Below, one piece after another: positions 30,826 to 40,003 of a stretch of DNA of 45,803 nucleotides (position 1 is the first letter of the stretch; the number at the start of each line of letters is the position of its first letter). The notes below the pieces were generated by a model. That model worked only from the letters and a program-made list of their open reading frames with translations, was not told the DNA's origin and did not search any database. A program made the position numbers and the translations under genes. The DNA is from a virus. The DNA lies in the IMG/VR virus record IMGVR_UViG_3300012920_005529, positions 1-45,803 of that record; one strand, 5' to 3'.

Positions 30826-32302
30826 ATTCTACGACAAATTTAGGAAGTTTTGATTGAGAACCTGTTAGAAAGAGGTCTCTGGGTAAATTTACTCTTGGAA
30901 GAATTGCTGATACATTAATATTTGGAGTAGGTGGTGTTGGAACATTTACATTTGGAGCAGGTTGCTCTGGCACATTAACAATAGGTTGTAGACTAAGTGC
31001 TTCAGACATTTTTGCTTGATCAGTATTACCTTCGATCTGATCAGCACTCATTGGTGGCGGTGCAGCATAATCTTTAGATAAATCAACCTCTCCATATTGT
31101 CTTTCAAACTTAGCGAATGTTCTATCTGCATTCCTAGCAGCTGCATCTCCGAAGGCATCAACATCACCACTGTTCATCAATGATTCTTCTAACTTTGCAA
31201 TTGCTTTTTTCTTTTGATCCTCGTCTAAACTATCATCATTCATAATTTGAGGAACAAGAGCATTAAATTTTTTCGTGTTCATTGCAATTTTTGCAGCATC
31301 TTTTTCAGCTTCTTGTTCGTCTGTTTCAACTCCTATTAGATTCATTACACCAGTTTCAAATGCTTCTACTTCATCACCATAACCCATCTGCTCTAGTCCA
31401 AATGCACCTAATTCATATATAGTTGCTGCTCCAGCAATAGTACCTACAATTGCAGCAGCTGGTCCACTCGCTGCAGTTGCTGCAGTTCTTGCAGCTAATC
31501 TTGTTCCAATCCCAGTTAGAGTTCTTCCTCCTGCATTTCTAGCAACGCTAGTGGCTGGAGTGGTTGTTCTTGGTGGTGGAAGTTGTGCAGGTCTTGGTCC
31601 ACCAGTACCAGTAGGTGTTCTTGTTGTGGGAGGTCTATTTCCTCCTCGTTGTCTATTATTATTTTTGTTTTCTTTATCAGGAACAGTTTGATTTGTTGGA
31701 GGTGACACGACACGAGACAGCATTCTTCCTTTTCCATACATTGAAGCTGCGCCGAGCAAACCAAGTCCTGCCAATGATTTTGTTATAACACCAACTAATT
31801 CATCACCAGTCATATTTTGTGCTGCAATTGAGCCACCCAATGCTCCCATGAAGGTCATCAAGTTTGCAGCAGAGCCATTTGATTCAGATAAGAGTTTGAT
31901 GATTTTGTTACCTTGTTCTTCGTCAATCGGTTTATCGTCACCCTCTAATTTCTTTTTAATTTGTTCTTCAGTTTTTGGTGGTTTTTGTCCACCAGCAGTA
32001 TCAACTTTTGGATCAGTATTATCTTTAATATCTTCTAATAATTCAGTTTGTTTTGCTAATTCGTCAAGAGATAATTCGGATGCAGCTTGTAGTTCGCCAA
32101 ATAATGCAGTGACATTACCTTCTGGTGCATTTCTTGTTCCACCACCGCTTCCTCCAGCCATTGCTTTGAATCCATTCTGTAAAGCAATAGGTGCAAAAGA
32201 TGCATCTTGTTTTTGCTGACTGATCAGGTCAGGGAATCCTATTACATTATCCCCTGTACTCTTTTGCAATTCTGGTTTTAGAACCATTAACTCTTGTGCC
32301 AT
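30824..32302 (-). CDS. Tape-measure-like tail protein (gp29-like candidate)
   Basis: The 492 residues include a low-complexity Pro/Arg/Thr linker (about 200-255) and Ala/Gly-rich hydrophobic segments (about 140-190 and 265-310). Long helices (about 320-400) and Pro-rich VPTPPTPN elements near the end follow. Composition and position immediately downstream of a frameshifting tail chaperone suggest a tape measure or hub protein like T4 gp29 (590 residues). No direct sequence match to gp29 is seen. It could alternatively be a virion-associated scaffolding protein. Its ATG is three bases past the frameshift ORF's stop. Confidence 0.5.
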   Translation of the reverse strand: MAQELMVLKPELQKSTGDNVIGFPDLISQQKQDASFAPIALQNGFKAMAGGSGGGTRNAPEGNVTALFGELQAASELSLDELAKQTELLEDIKDNTDPKVDTAGGQKPPKTEEQIKKKLEGDDKPIDEEQGNKIIKLLSESNGSAANLMTFMGALGGSIAAQNMTGDELVGVITKSLAGLGLLGAASMYGKGRMLSRVVSPPTNQTVPDKENKNNNRQRGGNRPPTTRTPTGTGGPRPAQLPPPRTTTPATSVARNAGGRTLTGIGTRLAARTAATAASGPAAAIVGTIAGAATIYELGAFGLEQMGYGDEVEAFETGVMNLIGVETDEQEAEKDAAKIAMNTKKFNALVPQIMNDDSLDEDQKKKAIAKLEESLMNSGDVDAFGDAAARNADRTFAKFERQYGEVDLSKDYAAPPPMSADQIEGNTDQAKMSEALSLQPIVNVPEQPAPNVNVPTPPTPNINVSAILPRVNLPRDLFLTGSQSKLPKFVVE

Positions 32303-32304
32303 TT

Positions 32305-32484
32305 TTATCTCTGTTTTGTTTTATCCGCTTTTTTCTTCAGATGTTCAATTAACATAGCAACGTATACTTCCCTCTCCCAAGGAACCATTGACTCTATTTC
32401 GGTCAATGAATATTTGTGTTCTTGCAATAATAAAAAGTTCGTCTTGAACAAATTTTGCAAGGTCTCGTGAGAGAGGCTTAGACG
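32305..32484 (-). CDS. -1 frameshift extension of the gp26-like tail assembly chaperone
   Basis: Read in the -1 frame from TTTTTTC (minus strand, 32490-32484), this frame is open for 59 codons and ends TAA at 32307-32305. It contains QEHKYSLTEIESMVPWEREV, then YVAMLIEHLKKK. That is a helical pattern I remember from a small protein next to gp26 in T4-like marine phages. It has no ATG before the middle of the conserved part, so fusion to gp26 by frameshifting (a product of about 290 residues) is more likely than independent initiation. A TTG start remains possible. Confidence 0.7.
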   Translation of the reverse strand, partial: RLSLSHETLQNLFKTNFLLLQEHKYSLTEIESMVPWEREVYVAMLIEHLKKKADKTKQR

Positions 32485-33176
32485 AAAAAATTTTCGTACC
32501 CATCAATAACTAAAGTATTGTCCTTTTTGCACGCCTTACATGTAAAATCAATACTATGTAATAATGTAGGCATTGTTTCATAAAAATTCCTAATTCCTGC
32601 AAAATGTTTTGTTGAGAAACCTTCGATGAAATCAAGTCTTTCCTCTAAAGGACTTTCTTGAAACTCTATAACTTCATCTTCATGATAAATCGTTTTTATA
32701 CAATCTGCAGTTACATTATATATTTCTTCAGCATTCTCACCCAAAAGTTTTTCAATCTGATGTACTTTTGGATATTTCATTTCTATAACCATTGTGTCGC
32801 CGATTTTAACTTGTGTACTGTGTCCTCTTGTTTTCTTGAGTTTAACTTCATCAAGATCGAACACAACATCGTTTTCAACGTCACAATGCCCACACTTGGA
32901 TTTAAGAGGAATGATGTTAGACACTGACATACTTCTGATTTCTAAAAATGCTTTTTGCAAATCAAAAATAGGTAATGTTTCACCATTCACTTTACCGAGT
33001 GAGCAGTTAGTTACAATTTGTTGAACAGCATTAATCATATCAACTTTGTCGCTAGACTCTGCTGCCATAATTAATAACTTTTCCTCTTTTACTAAGAAAG
33101 GTCTAAACTTAAACTTCTTTCCTAGCGATGATATGTTGACATCAAATGTCTGCACATCAATTTGTGGTAATGTCAT
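32478..33176 (-). CDS. 26: gp26-like baseplate hub / tail assembly chaperone
   Basis: The 232 residues compare with 208 in T4 gp26. The start PQIDVQTFDVNISSLGKKFK and later FRPFLVKEEKLLIMAAES match marine gp26. Two C-x2-C pairs (CGHC and CKAC) form a probable zinc ribbon. The last codons GAA AAT TTT TTC GTC TAA contain the in-frame slippery heptamers A-AAT-TTT and T-TTT-TTC. This suggests a short and an extended product, as for tail assembly chaperones in other tailed phages. Its place between tube and tape-measure genes fits that role. Confidence 0.8.
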   Translation of the reverse strand: MTLPQIDVQTFDVNISSLGKKFKFRPFLVKEEKLLIMAAESSDKVDMINAVQQIVTNCSLGKVNGETLPIFDLQKAFLEIRSMSVSNIIPLKSKCGHCDVENDVVFDLDEVKLKKTRGHSTQVKIGDTMVIEMKYPKVHQIEKLLGENAEEIYNVTADCIKTIYHEDEVIEFQESPLEERLDFIEGFSTKHFAGIRNFYETMPTLLHSIDFTCKACKKDNTLVIDGYENFFV

Positions 33177-33185
33177 AATTTACTC

Positions 33186-33818
33186 CTAATCAATATTCAA
33201 AAGGTCTTTAAAACCTTTTCCATCGTTTTTAAACATATTAATAAATCTCTTAATATTTCCAAGTGACCCACCGCCACCACGAAATCCTTCTTCGATAGTA
33301 TCTGAAGTCCAATACTTATATGCAAAGGTTATTGTTGCCCTTGCTGGTGCATCAGATGCTTGTGATACTGGTGTTAAGTTGATCAATCTTGGAAATGCAT
33401 CTCTGAGACACCATTTTCCAGTTCTATTATCTCCACGATCTAAGGTATATATTTCAATATCTGCCGTGTAGTCGTCATAGAATCCGACTTCTTTTGAGAT
33501 AGGATCTATCTGTGCGTTTGCAATCCAATCTTCAAAATATTCTCTTACTCCCCATTCGGTGTCGCAATAAAAAGTAAATGTGGCGTTGTCGCCAAAAAAT
33601 TCTAAACCGTGAATACGGTATTCTGTCCAGTTACCAATCTTCGTTGGAACAAATGATGAAATCAATCCAGGAATTGCAGCTTCTTCACAAAGAAGCGAAA
33701 CACCTCTACCTTTATTAGATTTTCCTGGAGTTGAAAACACCACCTCAAATCTACTGGAACGAGCAAGATCTTCTTCTCGTATTTTTGTAATGAAATCATT
33801 TAGTTGGAAATTTGCCAT
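33186..33818 (-). CDS. Tail-tube-fold protein (gp54/gp19-like)
   Basis: This 210-residue protein has RSSRFEVVFSTPG near the start, then CEEAAIPGL, HGLEFFGDNATFTFYCD and REYFEDWI. Those are the strand order and signature of the T4 tail-tube and baseplate tube-initiator family (gp19, gp54). T4 gp54 is 320 residues and gp19 163, so it cannot be assigned to one safely. Lying among baseplate genes, gp54 is more likely than the main tube subunit. Its start overlaps the preceding gene's stop by one base. Confidence 0.75.
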   Translation of the reverse strand: MANFQLNDFITKIREEDLARSSRFEVVFSTPGKSNKGRGVSLLCEEAAIPGLISSFVPTKIGNWTEYRIHGLEFFGDNATFTFYCDTEWGVREYFEDWIANAQIDPISKEVGFYDDYTADIEIYTLDRGDNRTGKWCLRDAFPRLINLTPVSQASDAPARATITFAYKYWTSDTIEEGFRGGGGSLGNIKRFINMFKNDGKGFKDLLNID

Positions 33819-34384
33819 TATACCATTTGCCTCGAATCTCTGAATACCTTATCTTTATTTGCACCCATGAAGTTTTCAATTGGAAGAAATATTGTTGCCT
33901 TCCAATCTTCTGGGTTTACTTTATAATATTGTGTCACGATGTGACTTGTTAGATATCTTTTTACACAAGGTTTGATTTCATTTCCTACAGCTTTTAACAA
34001 TGACCAATTGTATCTCATTTTGGTGTCTTTACTAATTGTTTTAGAGTCTGCTGTTTCCATTAATTGTCCAAGAAGTTTTGCTCTTAACATATATGGAAGG
34101 TAATGTAAATTTAAACCATAGAATCCACCTTGCACTGGTTCATATGGTAGAACCAACGGAAAGGTGTCATAGTATGGAAGTTTATCTTTATGTTTTGGGT
34201 CATACCTATACAAATACATACTCCCGACTTCAATGTTTGGGTCTGTTTCAAATATGTCTGAACGCATTGCAGCTGCTGGAGTTGCAATATTAGACGCCAA
34301 TTGACGTACTTGTCTCAGATACCATTGAAAACTTTTCGTTTGGTCGTTTGAGTTTGCTCTGATTTGTTCAAAGGGATTAGCCAT
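33818..34384 (-). CDS. Conserved T4-like marine phage structural protein
   Basis: This 188-residue protein contains NPFEQIRANSNDQTKS, then WYLRQVRQL, and GSMYLYRYDPKHKDKLPYYD with an FPLVLPYE segment. I remember this pattern from a virion protein family of marine T4-like phages without a secure T4 name. The late promoter TATAAATA ends only five bases before its ATG (TATAAATAAGGGTATGGC), the same arrangement as gp25. It heads a minus-strand cluster of tube, chaperone and tape-measure genes. Confidence 0.7.
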   Translation of the reverse strand: MANPFEQIRANSNDQTKSFQWYLRQVRQLASNIATPAAAMRSDIFETDPNIEVGSMYLYRYDPKHKDKLPYYDTFPLVLPYEPVQGGFYGLNLHYLPYMLRAKLLGQLMETADSKTISKDTKMRYNWSLLKAVGNEIKPCVKRYLTSHIVTQYYKVNPEDWKATIFLPIENFMGANKDKVFRDSRQMV

Positions 34385-34388
34385 ACCC

Positions 34389-34832
34389 TTATTTATACGA
34401 AATTCCTAATTCTTTTTCCGTTAAAATCTTGAATTCCCAGCCCTGATCAGTGCAAAACTCTGTTGCACTCTCCCATTTTGCAAGGTTTGTACCATATTGT
34501 TTGACTTCTTCAATAAAACGCTTTGTTTTACGCTTTGGAATCTTAGGTTCTTCAGTAAATCTTGAGGGTTTTATCTCTATCAGGTACTTTTTGTTGTTGA
34601 CTTTCATGTAAAAGTCGGGAAAATACCGATGAATGCGATTATCAATAGGTGAACGGTATGGAATGGCGACTTCTTCCGATCCCCATTCAGTGATATTGTC
34701 GTTTATGTCACACCATTTCATAAATTTCAACTCATACGAAGACCTATAAATAATATTTGTAGGATCTCCAACGTATTTTGCTGAATTTTTAGGTTTAAAG
34801 CGACCTTGATGTAATTTCTTTGTGTAAGGCAT
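34389..34832 (-). CDS. 4: Head completion nuclease gp4
   Basis: The 147 residues compare with 150 in T4. The nuclease core is FPDFYMKVNNKKYLIEIKP, with the PD, E-x-K residues of the PD-(D/E)XK fold, and SSYELKFMKWCDIN is typical of gp4. gp4 finishes filled heads by trimming DNA at the portal. AATAAATA within 34854-34862 on the minus strand is a weaker late-promoter match. It is divergent from gp48 across a 40-base intergenic region. Confidence 0.87.
   Translation of the reverse strand: MPYTKKLHQGRFKPKNSAKYVGDPTNIIYRSSYELKFMKWCDINDNITEWGSEEVAIPYRSPIDNRIHRYFPDFYMKVNNKKYLIEIKPSRFTEEPKIPKRKTKRFIEEVKQYGTNLAKWESATEFCTDQGWEFKILTEKELGISYK
34390..34397 (-). promoter_or_regulatory. Late promoter TATAAATA, leaderless type
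   Basis: Exact minus-strand consensus followed by AGGGT and then the ATG at 34384. The expected transcript starts at or beside the start codon. Confidence 0.7.
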
Positions 34833-34840
34833 TATAAATA
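34833..34840 (+). promoter_or_regulatory. Late promoter TATAAATA for gp48
   Basis: Exact plus-strand consensus 33 bases before the gp48 ATG, at the divergent gp4/gp48 junction. It overlaps the first codon of gp4 on the other strand. Confidence 0.75.
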
Positions 34841-34872
34841 ACCAAAAGTAACCCTATTTATTAGAGAACTGA

Positions 34873-36021
34873 ATGACATTATCTAACGAAACACCACCAG
34901 AAAACAACGATAGCAAAGTCGAGAAGAAAAAGGTCAAACGACGCAATAGAATTTATCGTTATCCTGCTGATATCGGTTCTGATGAGCAACCACACGCCAT
35001 CAATTTTTACATTTATCAAACTGAAACCGACTCAGAAAGACAAGCAAGAACTCAAGATTTATCTGCAAGGAAAGATAAGGATGATAATGCAGCAGCTCAA
35101 TTAAAAATTGAACAGGACAGAACTAAGTTTCTTGCACTAACAGGTGGTACTTTGTTTGGTACTCTTGCAGGTGGTGCATTGAAAGCAGGTGGTAGTAATA
35201 ATTTTCTTTCAACTGGGTTTGCAGCTGCAGCTGGTGCTGGTGCTACAAAATTGATACAAAACTCTGGCGCAACACAAACAAGACAAACTAGAAAAATAGA
35301 TTCATCAATATCTCTTTATATTCCTAACTCACCACAAGCAAAATATGGTGCTGAGTTTAATATTGAAAATATTGGAACTCTTATGGGTGGAGGTATGGCT
35401 GGAGAACTTAATGTTGTGGGTACTTTTGAGAATATGAGAACAGCATTTAACAAAGAAAAAGATCCAGCAAAAGGATTATCAGCTGCACTCGCATCTGCAT
35501 CAAGTTCTGGTCTAGGTAGTGTTTTGGCACGTACAGTAGCGAGTGCTGGTAACTTACCAAGAGAGTTAGGTCTTGGAGATCTAAACGTATCTGGTGCAAT
35601 TAGATCTGCTACAAGAACAGTTCGTAACCCATACAAAGAGCAAATTTTCCAAACAATGGGTTTCAGAAGTTTTGCATTTGAATATAAGTTTGCACCAAGA
35701 AATGAAAGAGAACTCCGCGATGTTATGGAAATCGTCAGTCTTTTCAAATCACATATGCACCCAGAGAAAGACTTAGGTGGATTATTCTTTACATTCCCTT
35801 CTCAGTTTGAGATTGAATATGTTTACAAAAATAGAAAAAACAGATACTTAAATAAAATTGCACCTAGTTTTCTTACAGACTTATCGGTTGATTATGGTAA
35901 TGGTGGTACATTTACTACCTTTAAAGATGCACGTGGTGCACCTTCAGAAATAACTATGAGTATGGCATTTAGAGAAGCAGAACTCTTGACAAGAAGTCAG
36001 GTACAGGAGGAAGGTTACTAA
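34873..36021 (+). CDS. 48: Baseplate tail tube cap gp48
   Basis: The 382 residues compare with 364 in T4. The C-terminal half has FAFEYKFAPRNERELRDV, FTFPSQFEIEYVYKN, FLTDLSVDYG and SEITMSMAFREAELLTR, which match the tube-cap family. The middle (about residues 95-140) is Ala/Gly-rich and hydrophobic; the N-terminus is highly charged. gp48 caps the hub and starts tube polymerisation with gp54. It is first in a plus-strand baseplate operon. It overlaps gp53 by one base (TAATG). Confidence 0.88.
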   Translation: MTLSNETPPENNDSKVEKKKVKRRNRIYRYPADIGSDEQPHAINFYIYQTETDSERQARTQDLSARKDKDDNAAAQLKIEQDRTKFLALTGGTLFGTLAGGALKAGGSNNFLSTGFAAAAGAGATKLIQNSGATQTRQTRKIDSSISLYIPNSPQAKYGAEFNIENIGTLMGGGMAGELNVVGTFENMRTAFNKEKDPAKGLSAALASASSSGLGSVLARTVASAGNLPRELGLGDLNVSGAIRSATRTVRNPYKEQIFQTMGFRSFAFEYKFAPRNERELRDVMEIVSLFKSHMHPEKDLGGLFFTFPSQFEIEYVYKNRKNRYLNKIAPSFLTDLSVDYGNGGTFTTFKDARGAPSEITMSMAFREAELLTRSQVQEEGY

Positions 36022-36524
36022 TGTTTAAACATTTTCCTAACTTCGCATATGCTCTTGACGGTAAGGTCGTTGCAGTAACTGACATCTTCAGAAAGATAAA
36101 ACTGAGCGAGTTTGCGAATAACGAACTTTTATTAGTAGATTATACAATCGAAGCAGGACAAACTCCTGAGATTGTAGCCGATATATTATATGATGACCCA
36201 AAACTCTTTTGGACAATCTTGTTAGTTAATAATATTGTTGATCCATATAATGAATGGTATCTCAGTCAAGAAGACTTAGCATTACTTGTTGATCAAAAAT
36301 ATGGTGTAGGAAATAGTGGTAACACACACCACTGGATTGTTGTAGATAACCCACTCATTTGTGTAGAATATAATGCTGCAAAAGTTGCATCTGGAGAAAT
36401 TAAAGAAGTTTCTCATATGGAGCATGAGCAATTTGAAAACGATGCAAGGCAAAATGTCTCAGTAGTCAATCCTAAATTTATTCAAGATTTTATAACAGAG
36501 TTTAAGCGGTTAATTAATGAGTAA
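36021..36524 (+). CDS. 53: Baseplate wedge protein gp53
   Basis: The 167 residues compare with 196 in T4. TDIFRKIKL, then DYTIEAGQTPEIVADILYDD and KLFWTILLVNNIVDP, form the LysM-like core of gp53, which joins neighbouring wedges. It is encoded between gp48 and a hub gene and overlaps the next gene by 8 bases. Nothing looks damaged. Confidence 0.88.
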   Translation: MFKHFPNFAYALDGKVVAVTDIFRKIKLSEFANNELLLVDYTIEAGQTPEIVADILYDDPKLFWTILLVNNIVDPYNEWYLSQEDLALLVDQKYGVGNSGNTHHWIVVDNPLICVEYNAAKVASGEIKEVSHMEHEQFENDARQNVSVVNPKFIQDFITEFKRLINE

Positions 36525-37896
36525 AGAAAATTTATCCCAGCCTGGAGCAGTCTTAATTGAGGAAGCGTTTATTGTCACCAAAGACGGTACACAATTCAGC
36601 TTAAAAAACTTCATAGTAGAAATTACTGTCTATGAACATATCAGTATGAATGGTATGCATGCAGAAATTACTATTGTTGATAGTAATAATCTGATCACAG
36701 CTGCACCTATATTGGGAGAAGAAACGGTTGTTATAGAATTTAGAACTCCCACTTTCCAAGATAAATTTAATAGAAATTTCGTTGTATATTCTATTGTAAA
36801 TAGACTTGTCAATAATGACCGTGAACAATTCTATACACTTAAATGTATTACACCAGAATTATATTCTGATAACTTTATTAGATTGACATCTAAATTTAAA
36901 GGTGCAACCGATAAGTTGGCACAAGATATATTTGATCAAATAAAGACTAAAAGAGGCAGAACTGGAAACGCACCAGATTCTGAACTGTTTATTACAGAAA
37001 CACCACACGCCACAACAAATTATGAGTTTATTGCAAATCATTGGTCGCCGATGAAATGTTTAAATCATTTAGCCACCAAAAGTGTTGGTGCACAGTCTAA
37101 TAAATCCAATTTTAAATTTTTTGAAAACAAGAGTGGATTCTTTTTTGCATCACCAGAAAGTTTAGTGAGGGCACAAAAGAAAACTCGAGCAGTATATGAT
37201 GAATACAATATACAACAAAATCAAACTCAAGAAGTAAGAGAAGATAAACGAAGTGGGGCATACAATTATATCTCTCCTTTTATAAGCAGTCGTTTTAATC
37301 AGGTAGAATCAATATATTATCCAGCATTCAAAGATACAATTAAATCTCAGATGGATGGCTATACTGCAAGTTCTATGTACTCTTATGACTTTACAACCAA
37401 AAGATTAGCAGTATTGAAGTTTGATGGAAGACCAGAGAGTAAAGAAATTGCAAAAGATGATAGAAGATATATCTCTGAAACATTTGATGACTTTGAAACC
37501 ATATCGAATATAAATCCAATCCCTGAAGGTGTGTTAGGTAATCCATTGGCAAATAGAGCATTTTCTCCGATGGCAACTTCCCCTTATGCATCCTCTTTTA
37601 GTCGTGGTGTTGATCAGATAAGAAATACACTGATCAGAAGATATGGTGATGCAGAGTTAGAAGATAATACAATGGAAATTACGGTTCCTGGAAAGACTGA
37701 TGTAGAAACTGGATTGCTTGTTAGATTAGTATATCCACAAACAAAAGAACTTGGACAAGGTGCTGTTGATAGAACAGAACTAGAAGATCCATATATTTCT
37801 GGTATTTACCTTATTATAGGTGTCCGTCATGATATTCAAAATGGACAGCATAGTATGACTCTTACTCTTATGAAAGATAGCTTGGGAGATTTCTAA
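36517..37896 (+). CDS. 27: Baseplate hub protein gp27-like
   Basis: The 459 residues compare with 391 in T4 gp27. The first domain (SLKNFIVEITVYEHISMNGM, then AEITIVDSNNLI) matches the double tube-like domains of hub proteins. A charged insertion (about residues 225-260) and a C-terminal YISGIYLIIGVRHDI strand follow. It forms the hub ring that binds the central spike, which agrees with the gp5-like gene directly downstream (one-base overlap). The extra length is probably in loops. Confidence 0.8.
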   Translation: MSKENLSQPGAVLIEEAFIVTKDGTQFSLKNFIVEITVYEHISMNGMHAEITIVDSNNLITAAPILGEETVVIEFRTPTFQDKFNRNFVVYSIVNRLVNNDREQFYTLKCITPELYSDNFIRLTSKFKGATDKLAQDIFDQIKTKRGRTGNAPDSELFITETPHATTNYEFIANHWSPMKCLNHLATKSVGAQSNKSNFKFFENKSGFFFASPESLVRAQKKTRAVYDEYNIQQNQTQEVREDKRSGAYNYISPFISSRFNQVESIYYPAFKDTIKSQMDGYTASSMYSYDFTTKRLAVLKFDGRPESKEIAKDDRRYISETFDDFETISNINPIPEGVLGNPLANRAFSPMATSPYASSFSRGVDQIRNTLIRRYGDAELEDNTMEITVPGKTDVETGLLVRLVYPQTKELGQGAVDRTELEDPYISGIYLIIGVRHDIQNGQHSMTLTLMKDSLGDF

Positions 37897-39350
37897 TGAT
37901 TTACGGTGATTTTCAATGGTGGATTGGTACAGTCGAGGATGTAAACGATCCTGAAAAGATAGGTCGTTACAGAGTCAGAATATTAGGGTTTCATACATCT
38001 GATAAATCTATACTTGCAACTGAAGATTTGCCATGGGCGATGACAATACAACCCACATCTTCTGCTGCAATCTCTGGAATTGGTAATACAAATATTGGTC
38101 TTGTAAATGGTTCAACTGTTGTTGGTTTCTTCACAGACGCAACTGAACATCAACTTCCAATTATATTGGGATCTCTTGGTGGTGTTGACTCAGTAAAAGG
38201 TAACGGCGAAACAGGATTCCAAGATCCTGATGGAATCTATCCACTAGATAGTGATGTAGGTAGAAATAGAGTTGGCGAATCTTCTCTTTCTAGATTGGCT
38301 CGTGGTGGTGAAACAGCAGAGAAACATATATCTCTCAAAGCAAAAAGAGGAATGAGAGTAACAGAGCAACCTTTTGCACAACCAAGTGAGATAGAAGGTG
38401 AACCAGCACCATTCCCTAAAATAAAACCAGAAACATGGGATGAACCTTTTGCACAGGGTTCAAAAAAATCAAAAACAAAATATCCATTTAATAATGTCCA
38501 TGAATACGAATCTGGTCATGTAATGGAAGTTGACGATACTCCTGGAGCCGAAAGAATCCACACGTATCACAAGTCAGGTTCTTTTGTAGAGTTTCAACCA
38601 GACGGTTCACGTGTTCAAAAAATTGTTGGTGATGATTTCGAGATTGTTTATGGAAACAAAACATTGCACGTTGAAGGCGACCTTACAATCAATGTAACAC
38701 GTGGTAATGTAAATATTAAGGTAGACAAAGGAGATGTTGTTGAGGATTATGCAGGTAATATTTACTCTACTATCAGAAAGGGTAGATATGCAAAAGTCCA
38801 AGGTAACGATATGCTTGATGTTATCTCTGATCAGAAAATAAATATTAGCGGTAGTAGATACACAGTAATTAACTGTGCAACTTCTGGACCACCTATATCT
38901 ATTCCTTTTATCGGTAATGTTCCAGCAGGTTCAGACACTTTATTAGTTAAAGGTGCAAGAGCCACACAAGTTGGTATGAATAATAATTTACACGTTGGTA
39001 GAGGTAATATTGTCAGAAGTGTAGGTAAAACTCACTTTACAGTTGGTGTTGTTGGACCACAAGCGTTAGGAACTTTAGGTTTTGCAGTTACAACAGCAGG
39101 TAATATTGACATAGCTGGTGGAGCAGCTGGTAAGATAGGTCTGTCAGCAGGATTTATCAATCTTGGAGCAAATCTTAATATTGATTTAGATTCAAAAGCA
39201 ACAATAACCGCGACAGCAATTGGAGCATTGGCAGTACAATCAGCTGCAGCAACTTATACGCATGCAGCAACAATATTTAATACTGCATCAACAGTATTCA
39301 ATGCAGGCACACTGTTCGATGTGAACGCTGTGGCAATTACACTAAATTAG
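37896..39350 (+). CDS. 5: Baseplate hub spike gp5-like (no lysozyme domain seen)
   Basis: The 484 residues include an N-terminal OB fold (WWIGTVEDVNDPEKIGRYRV, WAMTIQPTSSAA and GSTVVGFFTDA), then a linker rich in Lys and Pro (about 125-200). A long region of short beta repeats follows (about 230-484), for example VEGDLTINVTRGNVNI, as in the gp5 spike helix. T4 gp5 has a lysozyme domain between these parts; I see none, and the length fits its absence. The spike tip is completed by the PAAR protein. It precedes a hypothetical gene and gp25. Confidence 0.85.
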   Translation: MIYGDFQWWIGTVEDVNDPEKIGRYRVRILGFHTSDKSILATEDLPWAMTIQPTSSAAISGIGNTNIGLVNGSTVVGFFTDATEHQLPIILGSLGGVDSVKGNGETGFQDPDGIYPLDSDVGRNRVGESSLSRLARGGETAEKHISLKAKRGMRVTEQPFAQPSEIEGEPAPFPKIKPETWDEPFAQGSKKSKTKYPFNNVHEYESGHVMEVDDTPGAERIHTYHKSGSFVEFQPDGSRVQKIVGDDFEIVYGNKTLHVEGDLTINVTRGNVNIKVDKGDVVEDYAGNIYSTIRKGRYAKVQGNDMLDVISDQKINISGSRYTVINCATSGPPISIPFIGNVPAGSDTLLVKGARATQVGMNNNLHVGRGNIVRSVGKTHFTVGVVGPQALGTLGFAVTTAGNIDIAGGAAGKIGLSAGFINLGANLNIDLDSKATITATAIGALAVQSAAATYTHAATIFNTASTVFNAGTLFDVNAVAITLN

Positions 39351-39359
39351 GAGGAATAA

Positions 39360-39998
39360 ATGAGTTGTGGAGCACCAAAAGAATTATTAGATCTTGTAGA
39401 CGGTATCAATGGAGTTATTGATACGGTCGAACTAGGTATTGCAGCACTCCCTAAACGTATTGCTTCAATTCCTGGATATACAGAGATTGTTATGGCATCA
39501 CAAATTGCAAACGATCTAAAATTATACAAGTCATTATTAGAAACCGATCCTCTTGCTTTGGTTGAGATGTTTATACCTTCTTTACCACAAGAGTTTCAAG
39601 ACTTTATTGATGCAGGTAACTCACTTGTTGCAGAGACAGAAGAAAAATTAAATCTTGTCAGCAGTATTGCAGACAAGTATGGCGATCTTGATATTGGAGA
39701 TCCAGAAGAATTACTCGATGCATTGAATGACCTTGGAGATGATATTGATAAACTTTGTACTATCATTCCAAATATTCAAGCGAGATATGGTGAGTTGATT
39801 GAGATGGGTAAACCATTAACAGGAACTGTTGAAAGACCAATTAATCCTGTTGCAAAAATTGCTTCTCCTTTTATCAAGACTTTTAAAGATCTAAAAGACG
39901 AACTTGCAGATGGGTTTGATACACCAGCAGATGAAGATAAACCACAAACTTGGGATGATATTGCATATGAAACATCTCAACCGTATCTTTTACAGTAA
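39360..39998 (+). CDS. Hypothetical baseplate-operon protein
   Basis: This 212-residue mostly helical acidic protein has CGAPKELLDLVDG at the start and several amphipathic helices (about 15-60 and 85-165). It lies between the gp5-like and gp25 genes, with GGAGG nine bases before the ATG at 39360. The place suggests a virion or assembly factor. I do not recognise a family or a T4 counterpart. Confidence 0.65.
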   Translation: MSCGAPKELLDLVDGINGVIDTVELGIAALPKRIASIPGYTEIVMASQIANDLKLYKSLLETDPLALVEMFIPSLPQEFQDFIDAGNSLVAETEEKLNLVSSIADKYGDLDIGDPEELLDALNDLGDDIDKLCTIIPNIQARYGELIEMGKPLTGTVERPINPVAKIASPFIKTFKDLKDELADGFDTPADEDKPQTWDDIAYETSQPYLLQ

Positions 39999-40003
39999 AG
40001 GTG

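Noticed and set aside
31848-32219. Plus-strand open frame opposite the tape-measure candidate
   Set aside because: Low-complexity Ser/Pro/Phe composition typical of a shadow. The minus-strand frame is longer and has coding context.
34741-34760. TATAAATA inside the gp4 gene on the plus strand as a promoter
   Set aside because: It lies within coding sequence of the opposite strand, with no gene start close downstream. Chance is likely in AT-rich DNA.
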